A DNA stretch of 64,000 bases from Megascapheus bottae. Lineage: Eukaryota > Chordata > Mammalia > Rodentia > Geomyidae. Each line of letters opens with the position of its first letter. Within the stretch, counting starts at the first letter, position 1. Shown in pieces: positions 1-12,342 of the stretch. Under the pieces are notes generated by a model. It was not told the origin of the DNA and searched no databases. It worked only from the letters and a program-made list of their open reading frames with translations. A program made the position numbers and the translations under genes. The stretch lies in contig JANJXV010000188.1 in NCBI GenBank assembly GCA_024803745.1, positions 682,001-746,000 of the forward strand, written 5' to 3'.

Positions 1-79
1 GGAGGAAGATGAATATGTCTATGTATAAGGAGTCTAGTGGAGAATGGAAAGCAAAATGATATGTTCTTTTTTTTAAGGG

Positions 80-284
80 TTTAGGCAGCTCACACCCATC
101 ATCCTAGCAACCCAGGAGACTGAGATCTAGGAATCACAGTTGAAAGCCAGCCCAGGCAGGGAAGATGATATATTTGTCTTTAACCACCAAAAATGAGGAT
201 GTGGCTCAAGTGGCTGAGTGGTAGTAGCCTTCAACAAAAAACTCAAGGACCAGGGCTAGGCCTAAAGTTCGAGCCTCAAGACAC

Positions 285-340
<56 letters not shown>
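80..340 (+). mobile_element. B1-like/Geo SINE with (CA)n tail
   Basis: The 7SL-like left half (GCTCACACCCATCATCCTAG) is followed by the right half (GTGGCTCAAGTGG). The 3' end runs straight into about 26 CA units at 289-340 in place of an A-rich tail. Confidence 0.8.
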
Positions 341-342
<2 letters not shown>

Positions 343-1428
343 TAGGACTTCTTTCTTTGTCCTTGTTTAATTGCCTGGCTCCTATTGATTCCTTACAGTT
401 CCACTCATTTTTTTAACCCTTGTAAGAAGTCTTTCATTAATAGTCCTGCAAAGGTAATATGTTAAAAATAAAATAGTCATCAGCCTATTGGGAGAAAGCT
501 GAGACTTTAGGAGATAGAGCCGAATGGAAGCCTCCAGGATGCCCCTAGGTCATTATTGGAGCTTCCCTCCTCTACTTCCTTTTCCATCAGGAAGTGAGCA
601 GCTATCTCCACCAGTTGAAGCTCTGCTTCCCCACTGGCTTCCAAACCATGGAGTAAACAAGCAATGAACCTATCAGACTGTAAGCCACCATAACCCTTTC
701 TTCCATGCAGGTTGATAGTCTTAGATATCTTCTCATAGAATCAGAGTGCTGGCAAACACATTTACTTCCTTCTTTCTTCATGTTAGATCCTTTCTTTGCG
801 AAAGGATCTGAATTCTGCCAATTTAGAAGTTCTTATCTTTTTTTTCTTATAACCAAAAATTTCTCTTTTTGCTCACCCGTACTTTAGAAGCTCTGTAAAG
901 GACAGAAGATGTGTCAATTGCCTCTCTATTTGCATTCCTAGTGTGTGACAAACAGCTGCCACTAATTAAACATTTGTAGAATGAATGAATGAATGGTTCG
1001 CAATTATGCTTAGAAGATTCTACTGGCACAAAATATGTCATTTTGCATAAGAACAGTATCAAAATTATTAAATACTTTGTGGGAATTCACTTGCCACATG
1101 GAAATCAATCAGTGGTGAGACCTTATTTGCACTGCAGTTTAAAAAAAAATTACTCAAGAGAGTGAAGGAAATGAATGTATATACAACACACCTGACCATA
1201 AGGTTTTTAATTACTTCATGAATCAGAATGTGTAAATACATGCCTGATTATTTGATGGAGCTCATGGGATTATGGGAAAGGGCTAGAGGTAACTAGAGAC
1301 CAATATTCATTCTAAGAAATACTTAAGGGGCAGCTAGTTAATGTCAGGTAAAATATATAGCAAGACTGAATTTAAATGCAGAGTATCTCAATAATAACCA
1401 AGCTATAATCACTTAGAAAGCAAGGGAA

Positions 1429-1717
1429 AATTAGCCGGGCATGGTGGTTCACACCTGTAATCCTAGCTGCTCAGGAGGCTTGATCTGAGGATCGAGGTTC
1501 AAAGCCAGCCTGAACACAAAAGGACCTGAGACTCTTATCTCCACTTAACCTCTAGAAAATGGGAAGTGGGGATTAGTTCAAGGGTAGAGTGGTAGCTTTG
1601 AGTTGAAGAGTTCAGGGACAACATCCAGGCCCAAGGGTAGGACAGTAGCCTTCAGCTGAAGAGCTCAGGGACAGCACCTGGGCCAAGTTCTAGCCCCATG
1701 ACCCACCCCCCAAATAG
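1429..1717 (+). mobile_element. B1-like/Geo SINE with perfect 14-bp target duplication and internal repeat
   Basis: It starts GCCGGGCATGGTGGTTCACA, a near-perfect 7SL-like head. It is flanked by identical 14-mers AGAAAGCAAGGGAA at 1415-1428 and 1718-1731, so the insertion is fairly young. The right half holds a tandem duplication of about 53 bases, 1579-1631 and 1633-1685. Confidence 0.9.
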
Positions 1718-1790
1718 AGAAAGCAAGGGAATGTTCACTTGATTTTACTAAAATGTTAGAACATTAAATATCTTGACAGTAAAATTTGAT

Positions 1791-1937
1791 TTTTTTTGCC
1801 AGTTCTGTGCCTTGAACTCATGGCCTGAGCATTGTCCTTGGGCTTTCTCAACGCTAGACCTCTACCTCTTGAGCCACAGCATCACTGGGTCTTTGTGTAT
1901 GCTAGGCAAGCACTGTAGGCCAAACTCCTGGCCCTTG
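1791..1937 (-). mobile_element. IDL-Geo SINE, internally deleted
   Basis: Reverse-strand Geo half (CCTTGAACTCATGGCCTGAG ... CTTGAGCCACAGC) is joined directly to the end of the tRNA-Ala-like left monomer (GTATGCTAGGCAAGCACTG ... GGCCAAACTCCTGGCC). The middle of the left monomer is missing. Confidence 0.75.
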
Positions 1938-2039
1938 ATGATAAAAATTGAATTCAGGGTAATAGAAAATCCTAGCAATGAATGGTTACTTCCTCATAAA
2001 AATCTAGTTCCATATTAGATTTTGAGTAACAATAGACTA

Positions 2040-2090
2040 CTTGCACCTGCTGCCCAAACCCTGAGTTCAAGCTCCAGGACTGGCACATAT
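2040..2090 (+). mobile_element. Geo SINE 3' fragment
   Basis: A fragment of the right-monomer end: CCCTGAGTTCAAGCTCCAGG then ACTGGCAC. The rest of the element is not recognisable. Confidence 0.5.
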
Positions 2091-2419
2091 GTACACATTC
2101 GTATAATTGTTATTTAGAAATAATGCCATTTTGTTGATCTATATAAGAGAAAGATCAGACACAGCACTTACAAATCTGTCATTACAAATTTTGAATTTGT
2201 TGATATCTATCTACTCTGAGCCCTCAGGTTACCAGCACAGATAGATACCAATGTGACATCATCACTGTTGAGTTTGTCACCTGTGTTCAATTCCTATTCA
2301 CCTCTGGCAATGGCAGAGAGGAAGTTTGAACAGTAGACATGACATAGGCTTAGGGGTTATGTGCATATGTACATAAGCAAATTGACTAAAGGATGGCATA
2401 CACAGGGGAAAACATTTTG

Positions 2420-2606
2420 CCAGTCATGGGGCTTGAATTCAGGGCCTGAGCATCCTTGGACTTTTTTCTCAAGACTGGTGCTCTACCACTTGAGCCACAG
2501 CACCACTTCCAACTTTTTTTTCTATGTATGTGGTACCGAGGAATTGAACCTGGGTCTTTGTGCGTGCTAGGCAAGCACTCTACCACTAGGCCAAACTCCC
2601 GGTCCC
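2420..2606 (-). mobile_element. IDL-Geo SINE with 16-bp target duplication
   Basis: Complete dimer on the minus strand. It contains the Geo half (ACTTGAGCCACAGCACCACT) and the tRNA-Ala-like half with its B-box region (AGGAATTGAACCTGGG) and head (ACTAGGCCAAACTCCCGG). The 16-mer AGGGGAAAACATTTTG flanks it at 2404-2419 and 2607-2622 without a mismatch. Confidence 0.92.
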
Positions 2607-2699
2607 AGGGGAAAACATTTTGATGTTGTAACTCCTCTGAACAACTAACAATTTGACAACATGAATACCAGGAAACTGACATTTATTTTATTGGGGGGG

Positions 2700-2935
2700 G
2701 ACACAAATGAAGAGAGGAAGAACAGTAAATACAGTTATTATATCCAATGTATTCTACATAAAAATGAAACTATGTCACTTGAGGGTGACACTTGGGAAAG
2801 ATAGGGGAGATTGACGAAAAATGGTGACATCGATCAAGATGCATTGTACTCATAATCTGACTTACTGAATAGAAACAACTACTTAAAGTAGTACAACCGC
2901 TTATTTAAACAATTAAGGAAAAGTTTTGCAAATCT
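2700..2935 (+). mobile_element. Older L1-type 3' UTR fragment
   Basis: It carries the core ATCAAGATGCATTGTACTCA, then a stretch like ACTGAATAGAAACAACT, shared with copies near 44870, 54585 (both plus) and 18540, 46310, 58640 (minus). The L1 assignment rests on the 46310 and 58640 copies, which run on into recognisable L1 ORF2-end sequence. Confidence 0.45.
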
Positions 2936-3192
2936 GAACAAATCGGTTTTCCTCTTGGAGGTTGGTTTAGGCACATATCGCTAGAAAATTATGCTACTTG
3001 TGTGGGAATGGCGGAAGATGCCAGTGAGAGTACGTAGGTCCTATGACATCTTCAAAGAGAAGCCAGAGGAGACTTTCCAAGGGAAAATGAAGTTTTGTGT
3101 TTTGTACAGGGTATTTTGAAGCAATAATCCTTGACTATGAGAATTCATAGCAAGAGTTCAGAGTTGGACAGGAAGTCACTGGCAGAGTCTTT

Positions 3193-3226
<34 letters not shown>
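3193..3226. repeat. (TG)n microsatellite
   Basis: About 16 uninterrupted TG units. Confidence 0.95.
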
Positions 3227-3228
<2 letters not shown>

Positions 3229-3979
3229 CAAGGTTGTGTTACTTTTTGTGTAAGGTTGTGGTTCTGGTAGACTTCTGTAATATTTACTATCAGGCAATCA
3301 TACACAAGAGGTCCTTTCCTTCATATCCTCCTGGCTTTGTTAAGTTTTGTGTTTAGAGTTGGCATAAATAATAACAATTTGATTCTGACACATTTCACAT
3401 GTGAGACACCAGGACAGAATCTAATAAGATGATTCTGGTTTTATGGGAGAGTAGCTGTCTTTCCACTCTCTTCCTTATTGTTCTGATCAAAAGTTCAATG
3501 TCATACAGAAGAAACATAATTTGGAGCCAAGAATCCAAGGACAAGGACTCTTTCTCTCCTTTTTGTAAGGTCTCTTGAACTGTCCAGCTTCTTGCCTTAA
3601 CTAACCACAGCATGAATAAGACGGTCAGGTTCCCTGGAGAGGGCTCTGGAATTATTGTTTTCCATTATGTATAATGACAATACTTGGAATGGATGTGCAA
3701 GTGACCATTTGTTATTATGTGCTCATACTTTATCTTCATTTCATGTTGCTGTTTAATCAGCAATAGCTTGGAACACTTCAGCTTTCGGTTTCTTCCTTTG
3801 TTAGGCAAGTAATGATCTGTAAATAAACATTTAAATAAGTAGTGCCACCTAAAAAGAACTTCACATCCTTTTCTAACATTATCTGGATGCCAATGATATG
3901 TGATGCACCCTCTAATGTAAAAGTAGGGTGTTCAGGGAGTCTATTTACCTATTCTGTTTAGAACTTCACTGCATATGAT

Positions 3980-4330
3980 ACACTATGTATGAGGTTGTTT
4001 TCGTTGCTGTTGTAATAAATTACTATACTTGGCAGCATAAACCAAAACTATTTTTTTTATCAACTCACATTTCTGCCAGTCATAAGTCTCATGCAGGAAA
4101 CTCAGCTGGATTTTTCACTAAGGACCTTATAGAACTGAAGTCTAGACACTGTCAAGCCAGGTCTGTTTTGGGAGCTCGAGGAAGAATCCATTTTCAGTGT
4201 TATTCACACTATTAGCAGAATTCGGCTCCTGATTGTTTTAAGACTGAGTTTTCTGTTTCTCTGCTGGCTGTCAGCTGCTGGGATCGATTCTGTGTTCCTA
4301 AAGACAGAGACCACCTACTTTTCTGCTCAT
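3980..4330. repeat. Possible ancient eutherian interspersed repeat
   Basis: The stretch with GTTGTAATAAATTACTATAC followed by CTCACATTTCTGCCAGTCAT and later GAGGAAGAATCCATTTTC resembles a common old mammalian repeat (unit: taking a gene-like stretch of non-coding DNA ending in AAGAATCC). A related start is seen near 39725. The family is not named. Confidence 0.3.
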
Positions 4331-5748
4331 TTGGTCCTCTCTGTCTTGATGCCAACAGTTGTGTACTGCATCCTCCATGCTGCCTTGTGCTTTCTTCTTC
4401 TGATAACTTCTAAAGGACACTCATTAGAACACAGGTATACTTCAGTCTTTGCAATGACAAAGTGATGGGGATCAATTCTAAGCAGAATGCGAGCAAAAGG
4501 GAAATTGTAGTCAAGATTCAGGCTGGAAGTGGTGAATGGAAAATGACTAGGAGAAAAGATCAGGAAGGAAGACAATGACAAACCAATGCTACAAGCCAGT
4601 GTTGTTATCTGTCATCATCTAAGAGATGAGACAGTAGAGAGCATGGAGTTTGATTAGATATGGAAGGAGATTGGATAGCTTGGATTGGGGTTCTTAGTAA
4701 ATGGAGTTGGCATGGTTTTTGTTAAAACTGCATATTATAATGGGAAGCATTCATTAAATTGGAAGCTCTAAAAAAGGGTCATGAGCCTGACTAAAGTTTG
4801 TCAAGGTGAAGAATCTCTGTCTCCAAAAAAAGTCTCGTGCATTTAAAAACTTTGGCTAGATTGGGGCAACTATACAATATAGCATAACCATGGATATTAT
4901 ATTTCCCTAGATATGAATTCCAGAGATTAAGCCATAGAATCTGAATATTAGTCCTTCCTAGAAATTCTGTCTAGAGAAGTATATCATATTTAATGTAGAG
5001 GAAGCTATTAATTTGGGCTAAGTGCTTGTATAAGGCCCCAGTGAACCCCACAACAATTAAAACAGAATCAGCCACACTAAAATTTCACCCCACCAAACTG
5101 CAATGAAGATATCAACCAATCTTTCAAGAAATCAATCGTAACCTAACTTTCCTTGCAGAATAACGAAGTTTCTCCTGACCTAATTCTTATTTTAAAAGGC
5201 ACCATGAATAGGGTGTTTACCAGTCCATTGTTTTGCAATTGTTCTGTTCCTTTGGCCTTGCTTGAGAAGGGAAAAGACCTTAGAATGACCTTGAAATGCT
5301 TTTTGTTCTTGATTTCCACTTCTTTTGCCCCTCCCCTGCCAATGAAACTTCCTCTGCTCAATCTATCTGAACATGCATTCTATTATATGGAATGAAGCAT
5401 TGTTCATTTCGAGAATCAGAAATAAACCCTACTGAGATCTTTGAACTAAATTTGTTGTGCTTTTGTCCTTTGATAATCTCTACAAAAAGAAAAATGACTC
5501 CACACTCTGTCTCCTCATCTAACTACCCTTCCTATGACTTCTCTTGAGGAATGTAGTCATATCCCTAGGCAAGAGTAACTGGGAAATTGGATAAAAGTAG
5601 ACAAAGTACTGGTAGCAGAGGAAAAAAATCAAATAAAAACAGGGATTTATCAAAAAAATTCTTAAGTTAACATCACCAAAAAAATACAAATTTCTGTAGT
5701 AGAGGTGAATTCAAGTTCCCAAAAGATGGGCTGGAGGTAGAGCGTGTG

Positions 5749-5749
<1 letters not shown>

Positions 5750-5837
<88 letters not shown>

Positions 5838-5849
5838 ACACACACACAC
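5750..5849. repeat. (TC)n(CA)n compound microsatellite
   Basis: About 25 TC units are followed by CA units with a single TC interruption near 5831. Confidence 0.95.
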
Positions 5850-6129
5850 CTGCACACACAACTGAAACAAGAACACACATGGAAGTAAATATAGCTGCCT
5901 AGAAAGGTCTGAAGGGAATTTCTTCCCAAATATGTGTCTCTGATAGGCTGATTATTTTAAATTCAAGGAATTCAAAGAGCTCCAGACCATGAAAGAGGAT
6001 CCCCATGATATGGTAACTGACCTTGAGTGAATTCGTGCAAAGCCCAAAAACAGAATCAGAAGACAGTGATCAGAGCACTGCAAATAATTCACAAAAAAGC
6101 CTTACTGTGACAAACAAAGGAAGCAAAAG

Positions 6130-6130
<1 letters not shown>

Positions 6131-6190
<60 letters not shown>
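6131..6190. repeat. (TG)n microsatellite
   Basis: Thirty uninterrupted TG units, abutting the 3' (tail) end of the reverse-oriented SINE that starts at 6191. Confidence 0.97.
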
Positions 6191-6191
<1 letters not shown>

Positions 6192-6410
6192 ATTGATGTG
6201 CCACTCTTGGGGACTGAACTCAGGGTCCCTAAGCTTTTGTGGTCAAGGCTGGTACTCTATCACTTGAACCATAGCTCCACTTCCAGCTTATTCCATGGTT
6301 AGTTGAAGATAAGAATCTCACAGAATTTCCTGCCTGTGCTGGCTTTGAACCAAGATCCTCAGATCTCACCTTCCTGAGAGGCTAATAGGCATAGGTCACT
6401 GGCCTCCAAC
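6191..6410 (-). mobile_element. B1-like/Geo SINE
   Basis: Reverse-strand copy: GGGGACTGAACTCAGGGTCC, CACTTGAACCATAGCTCCAC and TGGCTTTGAACCAAGATCCT, ending near CACTGGCCTCC. The TG array lies at its tail end. Confidence 0.8.
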
Positions 6411-6557
6411 ATCTTTTATCTTATCTGTCTATTGCTGCAACTCTTCAGAAGGCAGAGGGAAAGCATTCCCTTCATCTTTATACTTGATAAAATTTGATTA
6501 GTGCACACATTCATTGGTCTTTAAAATAAAAAGGAATAAAACAAGCATTTTATTTCT

Positions 6558-6790
6558 GGTTCTTAGGCTTTAACCGAGGGTCTGAAGCACTATCCCTGAG
6601 CTTTTTGTGCTCAAAGCCAGTGATCTACTACTTGGGTCACAGCTCTACTCATGGCTTTATGGTTTTGGTGCTTAATTAGGCATAAAAGTCTCACAGACTT
6701 TCCTGGTCAAGCTGACTTTGAACCATGATCCTCACAGCTCAACATCTTGAGTAGCTAGGATTGCAGACATGAGCCACTCATGTCTGGCAA
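6558..6790 (-). mobile_element. B1-like/Geo SINE
   Basis: Diverged reverse copy with TGGGTCACAGCTCTACTC in the right half and GAGTAGCTAGGATTGCAGAC in the 7SL-like head. Confidence 0.75.
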
Positions 6791-7911
6791 GCAAAAGCAA
6801 GTCTTAAAAATGTTTATATATTTTCAAACAATTGTATCACAATCATGTCTTCATATCCAAATATTGACCCCCTAGGTATAGGTTGTAGACGAAATTCCAT
6901 AAAACTCAGGATGCAAGTGACCAGGTTGTCAGTCATTCCTGACTGAACTGCATGCAAGGCCTATGCTTACCCCATGTCAACACTGAGTAATGATAATATA
7001 TCCCGTCTTTGTCCCCACAGACTTAACATTTACTTAAATCAGAGATATGCATCCATACAGCTGCAGATATTCCTGCACAGAAGTACCAGAAATGGGTCCT
7101 CTGGGACAGTGATCCCTAAGACTTGAGCTCAAGCAGTCAGCTACCAGGGGTTGTGGCTCCCGTTCGGTCAGAATGAAGGTTAAATCAAAGGGCATGTCCT
7201 TGTACACAGGGGCTCTATAACCTTGCATCAGCTCAAGGTCACCAGTTGATACTCTGAGAAGGTAGAGCATTCAGTCAGGAAGATGGACCATAGCGACAGC
7301 AAGAATTGTCTTGAGAATATAGGATCTCTGTGCCATTAAAGTACATAACAGAATTCTAGCTTGCATAGGAATTTGAGTAAGATAGTGCTTCAGGCAGGGA
7401 AGTCTAACTGCCTTTCTCTCCGCTAATCCTATTACAAGGATTGATAGGTAATAAAAATAGGGAGAATTTTCATCAGGCCTGAGCTGCCATCAAACATAAA
7501 ATAAATAAATGAATAAACTTGAAAGATTTGTAAATTATATTTTATTTCCATCCAGGGGAAAATAAAGAGGCATGGCTGAATCTCCAGAGGGGTATCAGAC
7601 GGCTGAGAAAACAGAGTCTAAAAAGGGCATTCGTTCACAAGTAAATTCCAAAAGTGAATTTGGGAAGGAAAAAAAATATTCTGATTGAAATATGCAGATG
7701 CCGAAGACAGAGGCCAACTGAGAATGGAGAATAGTAGGAAAATACTCTCCTGAACTTAGCACAGGAGGGAGAAGAAAGGAAGAACATCAAGCCCAAGATA
7801 GTGACACAACTATCCTCCCAAGACCAAAGTTCTGTCTGCACAGAGTGGCAACAAAACCCAATCCTCACTTTTCATGACAGACATGAGCTCTTTGTCTATG
7901 AAGATAGTAGC

Positions 7912-8136
7912 TGCTCGGTGCCAGTGGCTCACGCCTATTATCCTAGCTACTGTGATCTGAGGATCACAGTTCAAAGTTAGCCAGGGCACAGAAGTCTGTG
8001 AGACTCTTATCTCCAATTGACCACCAGAAAAACTGGAAATGGCAATGTGGCTCAAGTGGTAGAGTGATAGCCAAGAGCTGAAAAGCTCAGATACAGAGCC
8101 TAAGCCCAGAGTTCAAGTCCCACAACTGAAAAAAAG
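7912..8136 (+). mobile_element. B1-like/Geo SINE
   Basis: The head CAGTGGCTCACGCCTATTAT and the right half TGTGGCTCAAGTGGTAGAGT are clear, and the tail is a short A-rich run. About 20 bases of the head (the AGGAGGC region) are deleted. Confidence 0.85.
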
Positions 8137-9373
8137 GACAAAAATCAGCCACTGGATGCAAAGCACAGTCACATCTCCATAGAGATTCTTCTCTTTTGTA
8201 TCCATGGAGCTCTCTCTCACTAGACAGCATCCTTCTATCACTACCTGCCTCATTCTTGGACTTCCAGCTCTGTAGCTACCTGCAGAAGTGTGACTTTGTA
8301 CTTTGCAGCCAATGGCCAGCCTCTTTATTGACATCTGATAAGTTTTGCAATCTTTTATGACATTCAGTACATAATAAATAATAATATACTGCCAGATGAT
8401 TTCGATATGACAGTTGCAATGATGAACCACTCAGGAGGAAGTAATAACCATGAGTATATAGAAAAACAAACAAAGGAACAATCTGCCCAGCTACACCTAA
8501 AAATAAATCTAGGAACACAGATTCATCAGAGAAGGGGGTATTATGTTGACAACTCTGTGGTTATAATAGAGGCATTTAAACCTTTCTTTTCTCTCCTCAA
8601 TGCAGCTTCATTGTGCTATGCTAGCACACTTGTCAGCCTGTCCCTTGCACTCAGATGGAGGCAAAGAGGGCCAGCCACACCGGTGCCACGGAGAATGAGT
8701 ACATGGTCCCCTTGTCATAGTTTGTGACTTGAAGCTGTGACTCACAGTATTATAGCTAAAGGATGTAGTTTCATTCTGAATGCAGCAAGCCAGCAGTTAA
8801 GAGACACAGAAATGGACAAGAATGAAATAATGGGGGGGTGATTTTTTAACAGACCCTAGTCAATAAATGGGATGTATTGTACATTTTTTTTGGTCTCAGA
8901 AAGGGAATATCACTGGATGTCTGAATGTCTATCAGCAATAAAACATACAGTGCCCCAAATTGGATTCTGTTAAAAGAGGAAAGATATACAGTCTGATTCC
9001 ACTTATAGAACAAATCTTGAAATGACAAAATTATAGTGATGGAGAAGAGAGCAGTTGCTGTGCCAGGATTTAGGTCTTGGGGAAAAGTGGTTGCACGAAG
9101 GCAGCAGGAGAGAGACATTTTGTAGAGATGGAAGAGTTTTTATCTTGATGATGATAGTGGTAACACAAATTCAGAAGGGTGGTGCTCTTCTATAATACAA
9201 CACACCAACCACACCACTCCACAACCCCTACCATCAAACACTTATGTCAATTATATGGTTTCAGTAATATATTTTGGCATATAAGATCTAGTTGTTGAGA
9301 AAATTTGAAAGTCATACTTGGAAATGTTTTTCCAACTTCTCTGAGTTTTAAGTTGTTTAAGATAAACTATTTT

Positions 9374-9463
9374 AGAGAGAAAGAAGGAAAGCAAGAAGGA
9401 AGGAAGGAAGGAAGGAAAGAAGGAAGGAAGGAAGTTGAGAAGGAGGGAGGGAGGGGGGAGGGG
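9374..9463. repeat. (GGAA)n purine-rich simple repeat
   Basis: AAGGAAGG units grade into GAGGGAGGGAGG. Any reading frame through it is an artefact of the repeat. Confidence 0.93.
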
Positions 9464-9756
9464 AAACCCCAACATAGCACTGACTACCAAACCAAGATAA
9501 CCCATGGCAAGATTGTTTTAGAATTGTGTAATGCAAATAGGAGCAATGGATTGAGAATGAAGACCAGAATTCAGGGTTCTGCCAACATGGTAGTGTGTTT
9601 ATGTGATATTACCTAGCATCCCTGGGTCTGAATGCAGTTCAGATGTAAGCTTGAAGTCGGCCCTTAGCACATTCTGAGACCTCCCAGCAAAGCCTTTCAA
9701 TTCTGGGATATACAGCTTGATACACACATGCTTTAGTCCTGAAGAGACTTCATTAA

Positions 9757-9757
9757 G

Positions 9758-9798
<41 letters not shown>

Positions 9799-9806
9799 AT
9801 TGTTGT
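9757..9806. repeat. (TTG)n microsatellite
   Basis: About 14 TTG units with an impure end (TTATTGTTG). Confidence 0.95.
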
Positions 9807-10117
9807 AGTTACTATTGCTGTCATTTGGCCTTGAATGCCCAGACTTCAAACAACAGCCTTTAGGTCAGTGTAGGTCCAATCATCAAAGAATAGGGGAGAC
9901 TATCATTATCTTTTTCCATCATGGCTTTTTTTCCAGTTGATCCCAGACAAAGGATGAGAAGGGGACATAAATAAAAACCCAGGGGTTTATGTAACAGTAA
10001 CAAATAATTCAATATTCATCCCCTTAGAATCCTAGATATAGTGGATAATCTGATAAATTTAAAACTTTCTTCTTTTCATTTTTTGAAATATTTTTTGAAA
10101 TACTAGTGGTTGAACCC

Positions 10118-10197
10118 AATATTTTTGTGATACTGAGATTTGAACTCAGGGTCTTGTGCTTGGCTAGGCAAGTGCTTTACCACTTCACCCTCATTCC
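10118..10197 (-). mobile_element. ID-like (tRNA-derived) SINE fragment
   Basis: Reverse copy: GAGATTTGAACTCAGGGTCT followed by TAGGCAAGTGCTTTACCACT. It is a tRNA-like monomer related to those at 39393 and 63927 and lacks a Geo half. Confidence 0.5.
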
Positions 10198-10446
10198 AAT
10201 CCTATTTTACCTTAGGTTATTTAACACAAATAAGATCTTGTGTTTTTGCCCAAAACCAGACTAAGACAAAGATCCATCTACACAATCTCCATGTAGCAAA
10301 AGCTTCTCCAAGAAAAAAATACACTTTTCAAACAATGGTAATAAAATAATTTGGCACTTAATAGGCAAATAAACCTTAGCTTACATATCAAATCTTAAAA
10401 AAATTAACTCAGGATCGATTATGCTTATAAAGCACAAAGCCAACTT

Positions 10447-10625
10447 TTTTTAAAATGTATTTTAATGTTGGGATAATGTATAGAGGGGTTATAGTTACAT
10501 ATGTCAGGTAGTTGGTGCATTACTTCTTGAACATTGATACCCCTTCTCATGTTTTTGACCCCTATCCCTCCCCCACCCCCTCAAAATCATCATGTTTCCC
10601 CACTTCCCTTCTACATATATTTTTT
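10447..10625 (-). mobile_element. L1 3' UTR fragment
   Basis: The reverse complement matches the L1 3' end at 14150-14330, including AGAAGGGGTAT, TAATGCACC and the terminal CATTATCCCAACATT region. Confidence 0.7.
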
Positions 10626-10654
10626 AATATTAACTCCATGAGGATTTCTTCTAA

Positions 10655-10720
10655 AAGATGGACTCAGTACTGAGGCTCAAATGGTAGAGCTCTAGCCTTG
10701 AGAAAGAAAGATGGACTCAG
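10655..10720 (+). mobile_element. Geo SINE right-half fragment
   Basis: It contains GGCTCAAATGGTAGAGCTCT then AGCCTTGAGAAAG, and is flanked by two copies of GATGGACTCAGTA (10660 and 10710 areas). That looks like a short insertion with its own target duplication. Confidence 0.55.
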
Positions 10721-10849
10721 TAAACTTCAGTGATTCCTTGTGACTAAATTCTGAAATACTGAATCTCATGATTTACAAAAGAAAGCAACAAATCCAACTT
10801 TTTAAGAAAAAAAAAACCCTAAGTACCAAGGGCCATGAAAAGCTTTAGA

Positions 10850-11375
10850 ATTCTTATTCAAGCCTACATATCCCTGAGCCATAAAAGAAAAAATAGTTGA
10901 CAAGTTGGACTTTATCAAGTTTTACAACATTGGCTCTGAGTAAGACATTATCAGAAGAATAAGAAGACAAGTTACCGACTGGGAGAAAATATATACAAAT
11001 CACTTATTTGATAAAGAGCTGCTCCGTATAATAAATAAAGAACTCTCAAAACTCAACGGTATATAAATAAACAACACATTGTTTTCTTTTCCAAATGGAT
11101 AAATCAGTTCTCAAAAACAATTCTCAAAGAAGATACATGGATGGATAGCAAATAATCATATGAAATGATGTTCAATATGATTAGCCGCTAAATGTAAACT
11201 AAAATCATGATGGAATACCAGTGCCAACAACTAAATGCCTGAACTATAAACCACTGACAATATCTAGTGCTGGTTAGGGTGTGGAGGGATTTCTCACATG
11301 CTGCAGGTGAGAGTGTGAGATAGCCACTCTGAAAAATGATGGTTGGGGAGGATTGCGTTTATCTAAAACTGTCAT
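10850..11375 (+). mobile_element. Old L1 ORF2-end fragment, non-coding
   Basis: Decayed L1 sequence: AAAATAGTTGACAAGTTGG, then AACTCTCAAAACTCAAC and the GGTTAGGGTGTGGAGGG segment near the ORF2 end. Continuation is visible at 11630-11720 beyond a SINE. Frames are broken. Confidence 0.65.
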
Positions 11376-11378
11376 ATA

Positions 11379-11605
11379 GCTGAGTGCAGGTGGTTCATGC
11401 CTCTACTTCTAGCTGCTCAGGAAGTTGAGAAAGGAGGGTTGTGGTTTGAAGCCAGCCAGGTAAGGAAAGTCTATGAGACTCATTTCCAAATAACCAGCAA
11501 AAAGCCACAGGTGGAACTGTGACTCAGGGGGTACAGCACTAGCCTTGAGTGTAAAAACCCAAGTGAGACTGTGATCCTTGAATTTAAGCTCTAATACTAA
11601 GGGGT
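11379..11605 (+). mobile_element. B1-like/Geo SINE inside old L1
   Basis: AGTGCAGGTGGTTCATGCCT begins it, and the right half reads GTGACTCAGGGGGTACAGCA. L1-like sequence resumes after it, so the SINE split the older L1. Confidence 0.7.
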
Positions 11606-12126
11606 AGAGGGAATAACCTATCATGTACTGACCATTTAGTCTAATATCTTACTCCTGTATGCATCCTAGAGATATTAAAACTCAGTGCTCACACATACAA
11701 AAAAAATTTGCCTGGATCAGAAAGAACATGGAGAACTTAAAGAAGAGAAGAAAAATAAGAGGGAAGGAGGCAAGGACATGAATGATTGACTGAAAAGCCA
11801 TTCTGCCAGAAATGCTTGAGTGGTGTACAAGGGAACTTAGAACAAATTTACATCCTCCACCAAATTATCAAATTCCTCTCCTCTTTTCCAAAAGCCCATA
11901 GTGAGATTCATTACTCACACAAAGACACACACTTATTTATGCATATGAAACATCTATTAATCCTCTTCAACCCTCAGTACCCTTTATTTGCCCCTTCTTC
12001 AACCTGTTGAACCTCTCCTACATCATTTTTTTGTGTATATTCAAGCCTTATTACTACAATTGTCATTATCATCATTTTACTATCATTATAGGCTTATAGC
12101 TTTGTGTGTACACAAAACCTACACTT

Positions 12127-12342
12127 GCTGATCCTGAGGGTTGAACTCATGGCCTGGGCACTGTCTCTAAGTTATTTGTTCAAGGCTAGTGCTCTATAAT
12201 GTGACCCACACCTCTACTTCCGTCTTTTTAATGCTTAACTATAGAGATAACAGTTTCACAGATTTTCCTACCCTGTTGTGGTTCTCAGACCTTGGCCTCT
12301 TGAGTAGCTAGGATTGCAGATATAAGCAACTGGTGCCTGGCA
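12127..12342 (-). mobile_element. B1-like/Geo SINE
   Basis: Reverse copy with GGGTTGAACTCATGGCCTGG, a diverged right half and the head GAGTAGCTAGGATTGCAGAT. Confidence 0.75.
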
